Of a stretch of 64,000 nt of DNA, positions 1 to 11,681 are shown piece after piece. How positions within the stretch are numbered: the first letter of the stretch is position 1; the number at the start of each line of letters is the position of its first letter. The stretch is from Punica granatum. Lineage: Eukaryota > Streptophyta > Magnoliopsida > Myrtales > Lythraceae. The translations under genes were made by a program, and so were the position numbers. Location of the stretch: contig NC_045132.1 of NCBI RefSeq assembly GCF_007655135.1, positions 27,088,354-27,152,353 of the forward strand, in the 5' to 3' direction. The notes under the pieces were generated by a model. The model was given only the letters and a program-made list of their open reading frames with translations. It searched no databases and was not told the DNA's origin.

Positions 1-2339
1 TAGGACCATCCAATCAGCTCAGATCCAGTCCAGATCTAGTCAGAATCCGCTAGGGACGATCTAAAGCACTCCAAACTACACGAGATTTGAGCGGATCGTG
101 GCGACGATCAAACAGAACACTCGGCACAGCAAAACAAGCTGCAAGCTTTACAGAATTGCGCCGGAATCAGCTCGTAATCTGCAATGAGAAGCAGAAAATG
201 TGGAAGAAGAAGACGAAGAAGAAGCTAAGGAAAGGACTTGTGAACTGTGGAAGGTTTCCGAGCGATCCAATGGGGGAGGGAGGGGGGCAAAGACAGAGGT
301 TTGCTTCCTGCTGGACTATGGAGGAAGAAGCCACGGCGCAGGCTCAAGTGTGAACGTAAGTGCGTGTGTGATGAGAGAGAGAGAGAGAGAGAGAGTTTAA
401 TAAATAAACCTCCGTCGGGGGCGGCGGTGCTGCTTCTGCCTCTGCTGATCTTTTTGAAGCTCAGGTTCAGAAGGTCAGCTCAGCTCAGCTCAGCTCAGCT
501 CAGCCTCGGGACGTCTTCCTTTGGCTTTGGGGCTTCAGCTTCGTTCAGCTTTCGTTGCGGTCGGTGATTTTCATATTCGGCTGTTCGGTTTTTCTTTTTT
601 CTTTTTTTGAGGTTACCGGGGACTCGGCAAATACGGCGCGTTTCGTGTCCTCCGTGCTGGCCGGCTGGGAGATGCTTCTTCTTCAGGATCTCACTGTTTG
701 ACAATAGTTTAATAATAAACAAATATATAATAAATATAAAAAACAGTTAAAACACGTCTTCTTTTGGGAGAAAAGAAAAATGTGTATAACAGAAAGGGCT
801 GAGACGCGTTTGAGATTTTTTTTTTTTCGTATCCTCTTATTAATTGTAACGGTGCAAACATCACGTCGCGTCAAAAAGAATTTATTCGATCATCAGCAGC
901 ATTATGAATGCATGCACCATATTGTTAAATGACAATTAATCTATTTAAAAAAAATTTGGATTCCTACAGCGTAATTATTCTTCTGCTGCGAAAGGAACGG
1001 CGGGGATCGCAACAGCAGCATGGCTTAATATTGCTACCTCCATCGAGACGTTATTGATGCTGCCGATATGGGAGGTCGATATTACCATTATTGTGGTCGC
1101 AGGTCTCGCTATACTACCAATATAGTTGTGGTCACTGTTCAAAGATGTTGCATGTGAACTATTATTGTCTTGTCGCCTGAATGATCAATATCATTGGTCT
1201 ATCTCAGTAACTGGCATCGATGCTATTGCTCTTGCCAAAGTAGGAGCAGCAGCAGCAGCAGCAAACCGAGGGAGGAGTACTAGCACGATAATAGGGGGGT
1301 GGACTGGTCCGCTGGATGGCAAAATGTATGCTTATTAGATTATGTTCTCCTTCCGTTCGACAGATTATTGTCTTTTTTCTTTTCTTTCTTTTTTTTTTTG
1401 CCCCCCTTTTTTATTTTAAAGGCCTTTTTTCTGTATTCTTTTTTTCTTTTTTTGCACTTTTTGGCCTTTCGTTTTGATTGAGGTTGAGCTGACCCACGGG
1501 ATGCCGAAGGAAGGGAGGAGTGAGTCTAAGTCGTGTGATTCAAACATGCGGAACATGGAAGAAACACACAACACTTTGACGTCCCGGAATGAATATGTCT
1601 TCTTTCTTTCGCTTCTTCCTTACTTCAGTTTTTTAAAACGGAACAAATCACCCAGGGTAAAAAAGAAAAAAGAAAAAATCTGAGATCGTTTTAATAATGA
1701 TAATCAATTGTTCTAACAGATAATATCATATGCGCGATGATGGCGTGAACGAGAACTCGGAATATTATTCAATTTGCGGCTTGCAGTACCAGGCGTCCCT
1801 GGTGATGGACGATGGGCCGATGAAGTTGCCGGTCTGGTCCAAGCAAGACTCATGTTCCTGGAAAAATTACAGAAATCCATTTTCTATTTCCCCCCAAAAA
1901 AAAAAAAAGAGCTTTTGAAAACGAACAACATGAGAGTCTGACATCCATTTTCATTGTCCGAAGGACCAGAAATCAGAACTTGGGAACATCAATAGAATGT
2001 AAAAGCAATCGCAGACAACATTGCAACTTTTAACAACCAGAAGACCAGGAAATAACAAGATGTTCAATTGTATAATACACACGAGATTTTGGATTTCGAC
2101 CGGAGTAGCAAGTAAATAAATGAACAAAGCAAAAAATTCTCGAGTTCCCACCCTGCACGAGACGAGTAAAACATCATTCTCTCTCGTTCTTCCAAGTCAA
2201 ACTTCTTCACTGCTACAGAAGAAGTCAAGATTCTACACTCGGTTCGGTTATTGGGAGAAAAAAGATAGGACGCACACAACTCGAGTTTAGAAGAATGGAA
2301 TAATGTCAACATCTGGAAAGGAAAAATGAACCGCATCCC
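1..2339. other. Gene-free left end with simple repeats
   Basis: No open frame here resembles a known protein. The stretch holds a GA microsatellite near 371-395, six perfect TCAGC copies at 475-504, a CAG-type triplet run near 1243-1263 and long pyrimidine tracts around 1370-1465. The dense CT/GA and GC-richer DNA in the first 700 bases looks like promoter or 5' leader sequence, possibly of a gene lying to the left of the window, but nothing proves this. Confidence 0.5.
475..504. repeat. (TCAGC)6 pentanucleotide microsatellite
   Basis: Six uninterrupted TCAGC units are visible. The unit contains AGCT, so the tract is partly self-complementary. Neighbouring sequence is GC-richer than the rest of the left end. 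Confidence 0.9.
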
Positions 2340-2660
2340 ATAAACATCTCAAACTAATTATAAGAACCATTAGGTCAATTTATTATCAGCAATGCATCGA
2401 CAACAGATCGTCAATTGTAATCATTTCTTGATGTAGTCACGCCCATCTCTTTTGGATCTTTTGTTTTCCCTAAATTTCATTAAAAATGCTATGCTATCAT
2501 CAGATATCTCGCAAACCCAATAGACAACGAACTCTTCTCAAAAACTAAACCTGAGGCATATGTACATCAGAACTTATTTAACAAACCTTAAGTGGTAATC
2601 GTCAATTAGTCCGTGGCAACATCAGTAGCAATCTCAGATTCTTCCTGCTCTTCAACGTCA
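2340..2660 (-). other. Probable 3' UTR of the alpha/beta hydrolase gene
   Basis: The AT-rich stretch directly after the TAG stop of the minus-strand hydrolase shows no coding signal. It is the natural place for the 3' UTR; the true poly(A) site cannot be fixed from sequence alone. Confidence 0.4.
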
Positions 2661-5600
2661 CTATATGTTTTCAGTTACATCCTCTTCAACAACCGTAATC
2701 TTCAGGGGGCCTTGTGGAGTCCCGAAGAGCGTCGTAAATATTTGTCTATGGCATTCATGGCAGAAGTAGAAATAAGTAAAGTGGCCCTCGTACGGCAACT
2801 TGTGAATGGCAACCCCAGGCAAAACCCGATGCACATAGTCGTTCATTGATGGTGGGACCACCCTATCGTCCATCCCCTGAGCAAAGGAGTATACCAAAAA
2901 ATACAAGTAGAAGACCTCTCGATCCTTTAGATTTGCAACGTTACAAAAATAAATAAATATATAAAACACAAATCATTGGGGGTTCAATTATATTTAGTGC
3001 GTCTAAACCCAAAATTTAGTCAATTGACCTAGTATTATATACAATTCAGAACTCAAGTATTTCACTTGATGGGACAAATTTTCTATTTCAACTTCATTCT
3101 AATGTGACTTTATGGCTCACGTTAGGGGGATGTCCAGAGGAACTATAGTGGAAGAAAGGGAACCCTACCAATAAATTGCAGTGAAAATAGTTTGCATGAG
3201 AATATAAAATGTCGAATTAGTTTAACAAACCAACGATAGCACACATTGTGTGAGAGATGACTGACTGACCTGCCATATGTGTATAGGCCCGAGGAAGCCA
3301 GTAAACTCCTCCTGCTTTTCAATGAGCAGAGAAGTTAACCATCTGATCCAATCAAGGATGCCTTTACCTCGCGATTTCTTCTGTAGTTTGAGATCTACAA
3401 GACTGAATCCCCAACGAGACACCTGTAAAGAAGCTTCTTCCACAAATGGTTTGGCGCTTCCTTGTCGAATCGATTCTTCAACATCTCTTTGCCAGAATTC
3501 TTCGTACACTGGGTCCTCAATCAGAGCTCGGTCCTGAAACATCAGCATTATAATTTATAACCACTCAGAAACCAAAAAAAAAAAAAACACTTAGTAAAAA
3601 ACGCCCAACACAATACAGCACTTGGTTAAATAGATTTCGCAAGTCATGGACGCAATATCTTATCTGAAGGACAAAAAAATATAAATGCATTGATGTGAGA
3701 CTGATTTTATTCTGATGCATGCTGTTCAGGAAGTAAGGGAAATGCCTCAGACTGACTAGCCAACTGCAATTCTCTGTTCTTCACCGGTGCCCAAGTCAAA
3801 TACACCGCAATATGAATGAACATGTGAATTAACAATTGTCAGTTGTTAAAACACTTTAGTGAAAAAAATGCCTTCCAGGCAGCTGATATGAGAGCAGGGA
3901 AGACACTTTCTCCTGAATGAATAATGAATTAACAGACGCTTAACTGCTTAAGTAATGCTTTCTTTGGCCAGACATACATACAACTAGAATTAGGAAGAAA
4001 GACCAGACTGCATTAGCATTCCCTGGCAGAGAAGAGTTTATCTATAGGCTGCTCATTTCCCTGCATAATGTATTGAATAAAGATAATTTCACAAACTACG
4101 AGAGACAAAGCATAAACTAAATACCAGTTTCTCAGGGGTGCCACCTTTGCTCCAACATTCATAGGTAATGTTCTAATATGAGAATCAGTCAATCATACCG
4201 GTAACTTACCCTGATTCCTAGAGATAGTGATAGCCACTTATCCATCTGACCATGCTTCCCAGACAAGAAGCTCTGATGGTAGAAATAGGCAAGAAACCTA
4301 GGAAACCGGTGCGCTAGGAAGAACATGAATTTTCTTCTTCTTGTCCACAGGTTCCAAGTTCTACGTTTCTCCTCCTTATTCATAAGTGGGTCATATGGAT
4401 TAACCATGGGAGCAAACATTGCAGCACCTGAAAATCAAGTGTGAGTGAATTAAATGAACCCCACTTTTTCTATTTTTCATCGCTAACTTCAACCACCTAT
4501 TTTTCAAATCTACACGAATTATCGTGAAATAGACAACACCATAGTAATTCTGCTGTTACCATAGTGATACTTGGTGACATATTTCACTGAAGCAAACAGA
4601 GTTAAATGTGCTGCATATGAATTTTGCTATAACAAGAAAAGATTAAAAAACTTGTAGTCAAATTATATGAGTGAGCACAAAATACACGATACAACAATAT
4701 ACCTGCTACTCTATCAGGAATATATCTGAGGGCAGCCCAAGCATGCATGCTTCCACTTGAATGCCCTACTACCCAAAACTTATCTTTAATTTCTAAGGCA
4801 TTTGCCAAGAGAGACATATCCCAAGCTGATGACTCAAGAGTTCTTTTGGGATGAGGATCGCTCTCTCCAAAACCAGGAAGATCATAAGTTATAAATCTAA
4901 TGCCAAACTCCTCCAGTAATGAACCCTTAAGTCCCGGTATACCTAATTGAAAAAGATGAAATCACAATTAAGTGCTAACAGATCTAAACAAGATATATGT
5001 AAAAACTGACGAGTGAAATCCATATCCTTGCAACCTCTGTAGGGTGTTCAACCTGCAAGTCGCGAGGAAAGGAAAGTGTGGGGGACAATCATTGAGAACC
5101 TAGCTCTGTCAGCAGGAACACCTTGCTCTCTAAACGCCATGTATCTACCATCTGGAAGCAATACACGGGTAGCAGTTGGAGGATGTAGAGAAACTTTCTT
5201 CACTAATGGTGCAGAAGCTTTGTTTTCAGTATTGACTATTAGAGCTGCAAAGTGGCATTACTTAAGTGTGAGACGACAAGCAAGAAAAGTAATCACATAA
5301 AGATCACAATAAAGATCAATGGGGATGAAGATGTGGCTGCAGTTACTGAGAAACAATAGTGAGCTATCAGCAGCTGCAGTTTTCAATTCACAGAGCAGCC
5401 CATTTAACTTCTATTCTATACTCGAAAAACTTTGACAGAATTCAAAAGGGGCACTTTCAAAAAGTCTATACCACCATTCAGCAACAGCAAGCACCATCCT
5501 TCCTAGCTCCTCTTCAAATAATAAGAAGAAGATGTGACTGGCTGCATATTATTATTCCTATTGGTGTACTCAGGTAGAGGGAAATGGAAGGAATTGTCCC

Positions 5601-6482
5601 TCTTCGTCCATTTCCCTCCAGCACTAATATGAGGCAAGAGTCGATAATACAGACGTAAAACCAAGGAAATTGTTCGCTTCAGTCTGGGCAACAGACTTGT
5701 TCGATGGAATTGGATCCTCCACACACTTCCTATAGGATTTGAACATAAGTTCCTGCTTTACATGTTGACAGCTGAACTCACTCATGCGCATACCTCTAAA
5801 ATAGCAGCGGAATGCTTTTCCTATTTTTCCAATGGGAAACAAACAGTTCTTATCATGAGGCTACTCTCTTCAAAGTTCTTCAACCACAATAAACCTACAT
5901 CAATAGAACTCCATCAGCCAAGGTATCCCGCATCCCATGTGGTTGGCTCCCGGTGATTCGAGCAGAAGATATAATAAATGTGAAGGACAGTATGAGTCAG
6001 TAGTCTATCACTTACTTCCTCAGTCTCAGACAAACAGCAATGCATAATCACAATGAAGTGCAGAGGAAATGCCAATTCTACTACAGGGAACACCAACTGA
6101 AGTCAATCCAATCCAATTCAACCGGACGAACCCAAGTACATGGAAGTTTACCGGCAACAGCGAGAACTAGCACGATGCATATCACTGACCAAGCATGCAC
6201 AGGATCCTTATCCTCGGGCAAGTAGTCATTGAAACACTTCAACCTCTGGCAGGCCGCCTCACAGGGCCCCCGAATTCTGCTCACAATGTACGATTCCTTC
6301 CCGAAGTACTTCACCAGGAAGGAGTTCTCATTGCCGAGCGTCTGCCTCACTATGTCCCGGCACCCCTTTGCCATCTCGACGCTCATCTCCGCCGCTCCTT
6401 TCATGAACTCCTTGACTTGATCGGCCATATTCCCCAGCTCCCCTACATTGCCTCCTCCGACATCGCCGGTCACCGAGTTCAT
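2661..6482 (-). CDS. Alpha/beta hydrolase, membrane-anchored, six exons
   Basis: Exons read as 6152-6482, 5053-5244, 4703-4942, 4210-4427, 3270-3533 and 2661-2876; all introns are GT-AG and the frame stays open for 486 residues. Exon 1 encodes a soluble N-terminal part ending in a hydrophobic segment (SVICIVLVLAVAG plus the start of exon 2), a likely signal anchor. Exon 3 carries the strand YDLPGFGESDP and the nucleophile elbow GHSSG with Ser at about residue 236. Exon 6 gives GMDDRVVP (acid region) and YEGHFTY with the catalytic His at about 447, so a Ser-Asp-His triad appears intact. It resembles the plant alpha/beta hydrolase group with a single N-terminal anchor; substrate is unknown. The start was chosen as the first ATG of an open exon. 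The 5' side holds long GA/CT tracts. Confidence 0.92.
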
Positions 6483-6644
6483 CTCCCTCGGATTACGCGT
6501 TGACTCTTCGGATCGCAGAAACGGGGAACTCAGGCTCAGAGAGAATTGTTATCGGGAGTGACAAGTATTGGATCTGACGACAATGTCAGTAGAAGAAGGT
6601 CGAGAGTTCCAAGTCAAGCGTGCGCAGCGGTGTCATTTTGGACA

Positions 6645-6801
6645 ATCTAGAGAGAGAGAGAGAGAGAGAATGGAAACCAACGCGTGGAGGAGAAAAGGAA
6701 GAAGAGGAGTCAATTATTACAGTGGACATAAATGGTGTAACCACAGCCATGAATGGATGGCATTTTCTGAGCTCTTTCTCTCTCTCTCTCTCTAGAAGCT
6801 G

Positions 6802-6842
<41 letters not shown>
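6645..6842. repeat. GA and CT microsatellites, inverted arrangement
   Basis: Three dinucleotide tracts lie upstream of the hydrolase start: GA near 6650-6669, TC near 6776-6794 and GA near 6805-6840. The TC and GA tracts are complementary and only about 10 bases apart, so a hairpin is possible. GA/CT tracts are common in plant core promoters and 5' leaders, which fits the position just upstream of the minus-strand hydrolase. Confidence 0.85.
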
Positions 6843-6844
<2 letters not shown>

Positions 6845-7373
6845 GGGAGTAGGTAGGTACAGTGAGAGTGAGGACTAGGAAGGGAGGACGAGAGGAGCGG
6901 TTGAGATGACGTAAGGGGGATCCATCGGATGGCCGAGAAGGTTTCCGCGTGGAGTAATCGGTTTTCTCGGGAGGGGTGGAAGTGCAAATGGGGGCAGCGG
7001 CGGTTAGCGGAAGGGTTAGGGAGACATAACGGCCGTCGCCGTCAGCGGGCATGGCATGTTTCCGACGGGGACGCGACGATGCTCTCTTCCGTCTGTCACT
7101 GGCTACCCTACTCGTGCTCGTAAATCCTATGGTTCCATGGCATAACCATAAAAGTCGGATTGAGGAGGGAAAACTGGCCACATACTCTACACACGAGTCT
7201 CGGTGGTAATGTCTGATAGAAATTCAAGCACGCGAGAGTTAAGAATTCAAGCATGTTTACTGTTCAACTAGACCACGAGAAGGTTGGTTTTCTCTTCTTC
7301 TCCGGGGTTTTCACTTTGTCAGCTTCGGAAGGAAGAGGAACACCCCATTTTTTCGACCGATCAATCATCGCCT
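6843..7373. other. Intergenic spacer between hydrolase and RBR ligase
   Basis: No supported gene. It should contain the distal hydrolase promoter and the 3' UTR of the first RBR ligase gene. Short open frames on both strands are rich in low-complexity Ser/Leu or Arg/Glu runs that come from the GA/CT repeats. Confidence 0.5.
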
Positions 7374-10300
7374 CTACTGCCAACCGCGAATGATGTTACG
7401 TGGATCCCAGATAGGACAAGTGCATGTTGGTTTCTTGTTCTTCCACATAGCACCGCATGTATAGCAGAACTCGTACCCGCACCTGAAAATAGTCGTGAAA
7501 ACGTGTCACGAATGAACCTGGTAGCTCAACTTAACAAGAAGAAACTGTGTGAGGATGTTGGATTTCTGCAACTCTTTATAAGTTTATACAAAACAATTTG
7601 CTCTACAAATCCCCCAAGCATATGGTCGTATGTTTATGAGAAATCAGAATCGATCTACAAGTATGCTGTAATTCGAGAGCACTAAAAAGGGAAAAAAATC
7701 AGCACTAACTTGGACCATATATAAAATTGCCCAACAAAACTTGAGCATAAGCTTACAACTCTTTCTAGCATATTGGTAAATCTCTCCATGCAATGTTGCT
7801 AGCAGCTAGATATGACCATTCAGACAAAAAGCGAGAGGCGCCAGGGAAGTAGGTATTGGATTAAAGGGGAGGCTCGAGATTACCTGCAAGTGATGTGGTA
7901 GCAGCCAGAAGCAAGTTCCACCATATGGTTGCACTTTATGCACTGCCTCCACCGTTTCTCATTCGCAAGAGACTTGAGCTTTGCATCTTCACGAGCAGGA
8001 TTGGGATTGCAACTTCTAAAATCCGTGCAGCTCATGTTATAATGCCAAGGCACTCTGCAGAAAAGACAGAAGAACTGTTGGCATCTGATGCATCTCCGGG
8101 CTCCACTTTGTTCAGCCCCAATAAATGAAGTCCTCGAGTACTCCAAAACTTCCCTTTCTGACATTAAAGCAGAACATCTAGGATATGGGCAGTAAACTCT
8201 CTCTGTTGCAGGAACAGATACTTCTTTAATTCTTTGGCTCATAATAGAAACCAAATTTGGCTCGAGAAACTTTTCGCAGCTGTCAATTGCTATGTTGGAA
8301 TTACAGCCATCATGAGGGCATTGAATAGCTACTCCATCATGCAACTTTGCTTCCACATGCTTCTTCATACAAGAAAGGCAATATCTGTGCAAGCATTGAT
8401 CAATTGAGAACATATTGGAGACATCAGTGTCCTCAAAACATATTGCACAGGTTTCCTTCCGCTTCATTCCGAAGGGAGTTTCTTCAGGCCATGAGATTTG
8501 AGCAACAATAGCATCTCTTGCAAGCTTAAACGCAAATTTAACAAAATTTGGCCCCAACAACAAACTCGGTTCACACTGTGTGAACTTCCTGCGAAGTACA
8601 CTGGCTTGATTGACTAGTGCCATGACCTTACTGCATCCATGGGACTTCTGGCCTGTTACCTGCATTTTGCCGTTATATGGTCATGCATCAATGTAATCAG
8701 AGGACTCCAAAGCCCCAGAAATACAGCTAACTGATTGAAATAATGTCTACTTAGTCGTTGGGAGAAATCTAAACTTCTGAAGCACGAGAAGGAAAATTGA
8801 AAGGATCAAGACTGCCCAATGGAACATACTTCAATGACCGACATAAATTATGGAACTGATCCAATAACTGAATCCAAAAGAAAAAAGCTAGAACAGAGCT
8901 TTAGAGTGAAACAAAGAATTCATTACCCCAGGTCAAAGAGGAACTACAACAGTTGCTTAATACATGGTCAAAATTAGAACTTGAAACAAACAAATAAAGG
9001 GATGTTTGCTAGGAAGAGAATTCAGTCCTTGGCTCCTAGCAATGTTCACAAGCTCTTTAAACCTCCTGATCAGACAATTCAGAAACGGTTCCATGACCAA
9101 AATTGAGTATGTTCGCAAGCTCTTCAAACCTCAAGATCAGACAATTCAGAAACGGTTCAGATGGGCATAATTGAGTTTTAAATATTTGTAATACCCGTGG
9201 TCCACCAAATTTCACGTGATACTAGAAAACCATTTAAATATATATACCTCATATTGAAGATCCTCATGATACCAAGCAATGGCCCACATTTTTTATTTAA
9301 CAGAAAATAATACCATGCAATATGCAAAGGAAACTTCATGGTATCCATTAAAAACCCATCATCAGCAGTTCCAAGCTCAAAATTTTTTCATGAAATATAC
9401 TCTCCACAGGAAAACCAACGTAATGCCATTTTTTTTTCTCTTTTTCCCCCCTTTGGATAGTGACACCAATGCTTCATAAATAAAGCACTGGAAATTGAGA
9501 CATCACGTCACCGTGTAATACGAATTAACAAGAATCCATTAGCATTAGCATTAGCATTACCAACCCAAGCATTAGTAAAGCTCTTATCGGTAACAACAGA
9601 TATACGATCTCCCAAACCAGAAGAAATTTATATATATGATCTTTAGGTGAACTCACGTAATAGAGGCAATTGTCATTGACGAAGAAGGTCACCCTCTTCA
9701 AATCCAAACAAAGGGCAGCATCAAGCCCTTGAACAATCGCCTGAATTTCAGCTTCGAGCTCGCTTACCAGACCGCCTTCGATCCAGGGTTTCTTGATCTC
9801 CAATACCACATTGTCCTTAAAATCGCAAATCGCAACGCCGATCCCCACGACTGGGATCTTCCTGTCTCGAAAATACTCTTCACTCACCAAGCCCTTTGAA
9901 TAAACCCTGAGAACAAGAACACGGTACAAACCGAACTAGATATCCAATTCGTTCGAAATGTAAAGCTCGAGCGCGCGCGATTAAACTATTTCGGCTCCCG
10001 CACCTGAACGATTAGATTTTGGAGGAAATGGAAATATATATACCTGAAGCATTCGGAAACTCCAGAGGAGGAAGAGGAAGAAGAGCCGCCGGCTTCGTAG
10101 GGTTTGTGATAGTTATCTCCGTAATTCTGCCACTCCCCCTCGGGAATGGTGGTGATCTCAGCGGCGAACTTCTGATCATAAACCCGACGGTCCAGATCCT
10201 CTCTCATCCGCTTGAACTCCGCCATGCATTGCTCCCTATCGTTGCGCTCTAGCGCGTACCTCTCCATTTCCTCCAGCATCACCACAGCCGCCGAGCTGAA

Positions 10301-10522
10301 GGAAAGAACGTCGGGCGATGTGGCCGAGACATCGGCGTTCGCCGGAGGCGGCTGGGAGCTCGAAGCAGAAGGGAGAGAGGCAGAGGCGTTAGCGATCTCT
10401 TGCATTTGGAGCTGGAATGCGTACTCCGAGTCGGAGTCCACGGCTTGCGCGGCAGCAAGTTCCCGCCGCTGCTCGGCGAGTATGGCGTTGAAGTCGTCAG
10501 CTTCCGTCAGATGAACCGCCAT
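7374..10522 (-). CDS. RBR-type E3 ubiquitin ligase with RNase H-like domain (tandem copy 1)
   Basis: Four exons: 10044-10522, 9657-9906, 7884-8659 and 7482-7374, giving 537 residues with continuous frame. Exon 1 encodes an acidic helical region with EYAFQLQMQEIA and YDQKFAAEIT. Exon 2 encodes an RNase H-like fold (GIGVAICDFKDN, AEIQAIVQGLDAAL), but the first catalytic Asp position reads Lys (VYSKGLV), so nuclease activity is unlikely. Exon 3 holds RING1 from about residue 314 (CAICFEDTDV...HRYCLSC), the IBR (CPYPRCSAL...CIRCQQFFC) and most of RING2. The catalytic RING2 Cys is in SGCYHITC at about residue 496; exon 4 completes RING2 (CGYEFCYTCG). It would accept ubiquitin from an E2 as a thioester. 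I start at MAVHLTEAD because the downstream paralogue begins there too; an in-frame ATG at 10636 would add 38 residues. Confidence 0.93.
9044..9178. repeat. Tandem 67-bp duplication in intron 2 of RBR copy 1
   Basis: Two adjacent units start at 9044 (GTTCACAAGCTCTTTAAACC) and 9111 (GTTCGCAAGCTCTTCAAACC). Both continue through CAGACAATTCAGAAACGGTT. They differ at a handful of positions. The repeat lies inside the intron at 8660-9656 and has no match in the corresponding intron of the second RBR copy, so it arose after the gene duplication. Confidence 0.85.
9539..9560. repeat. Short (AGCATT) hexamer repeat in intron 2 of RBR copy 1
   Basis: About three and a half AGCATT units lie in a row about 100 bases from the exon 2 donor. 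This is simple sequence without evident function. Confidence 0.7.
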
Positions 10523-10636
10523 GTCAGTCGGATTTCTGGTGAGGAGTGCAGTGTACTGGATTAAGTAGGACTTCGAAGGTCTCTCGAGCAGACCACTGCC
10601 GGCCGTCCTCTGAGTTTCTTCGTGGTCCCGCTGCAT

Positions 10637-11034
10637 CGTCGTATTAAATAGAGGGGGCTCGCGTGTGCATCAAACCAAGAGAGAGTTATATAATACCCCG
10701 TTCGAATTCCAAAACTTATCCAAAAGGAAATCAAAAGACCGAGATAATTACCTATAAAAAAAAATGAATGAATAAATTAATAAAAGACCGAGATATTTGT
10801 TTAGTCAATGCGCGTTTATGTATGGAATTTTAACGCTCATACCCTATATAAAAGTTTTGCTTGTTTTTTCTTTCTCACCCTTGTTCACTATCACTTTAAG
10901 TTGATTTAACGGTTCATAGTTGATAAATAATTGTAGTGATCTATTCGAGTACACATGGAAATTATTATGAAACTAGGATCACTTAAATCGACTTTAATAT
11001 GATATAGTTGACTCTTTTTTATGTGTATGATGTT
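10637..11034. promoter_or_regulatory. Upstream region of RBR copy 1
   Basis: AT-rich DNA immediately upstream of the first RBR ligase. No coding potential. It should contain the promoter, but I could not single out a convincing TATA box or motif. Confidence 0.3.
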
Positions 11035-11035
11035 A

Positions 11036-11681
11036 GGGCAAGTCCAAGGAGGGTTGAGAGAGTGCCATGCACCAGGTGAACGCGCAAGGCACTGTCCCCT
11101 GATGGAGCAACACCGAGTGGAAGCACTGCGTCCGCTTTGGGGAGTGCTTGGCCAACGGCCTGCTCTCTTTACTTTTCTTTTTTTTTTTTCTAAGAAAAAT
11201 AGAGAGAGGAAGAAAAATGGGAGATTTTTCGGCTAAGCCACTATAGTTTGAGTGCTATTTAGTCTTTTCTAGACGTATCATATTCTAGTTCATTTTTGTC
11301 GTACTCCAAACAACAAACTCTTCAGACAGTCGACTGCATATGCGTATGGTCGACTACATCATGTCATTTTGTACGCAAAACAATTGACGGTATGCATATG
11401 CGATTGAATGTTGAAGAGTTTATAAATCGAAATACGGCACAAATAAATTGGAATATGACCCAAGTACAACGCATCCAAAATAGATAAAATAGCACTGGAG
11501 CTCCTGTGGCTTGACTGAAAAATTTCTTGGAAAAAAATGGGGGGCCCAATGTGGGTTGCCTTCCATTAGAGTGACTTTTAAATAGTGAGTGTCAGTGTCT
11601 TACTTTTTTGACGTGGTGCGAATGTGTCACATGTGGGGCTCGACTTGGCACCAATAGGAGTGCCTCCCGTTGGACTTGCCC
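11036..11681. mobile_element. 646-bp non-autonomous DNA element with terminal inverted repeats
   Basis: The ends read GGGCAAGTCCAA and, inverted, the same 12 bases, followed by related GGAGGG / CGGGAGG stretches, so the two termini are inverted repeats. The inside shows no transposase. A clear target duplication is not visible, so the superfamily (MULE-like or other) is open. It sits in the spacer between the two tandem RBR genes. Confidence 0.72.

Noticed and set aside
87..567. Overlapping plus-strand open frames at the left end
   Set aside because: Low-complexity Lys/Arg/Glu-rich or repeat-derived translations with no domain, start context or homologous family.
6586..7181. Minus-strand frames with long Ser-Leu repeats
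   Set aside because: The repeats are translations of GA/CT microsatellites; no domain is present.
7284..7685. Plus-strand 133-residue frame
   Set aside because: Antisense shadow of the last RBR exon and its 3' region.
10523..10636. In-frame N-terminal extension of RBR copy 1 from an ATG at 10636
   Set aside because: The paralogue has no counterpart and conserved sequence begins at MAV; kept only as an alternative start.
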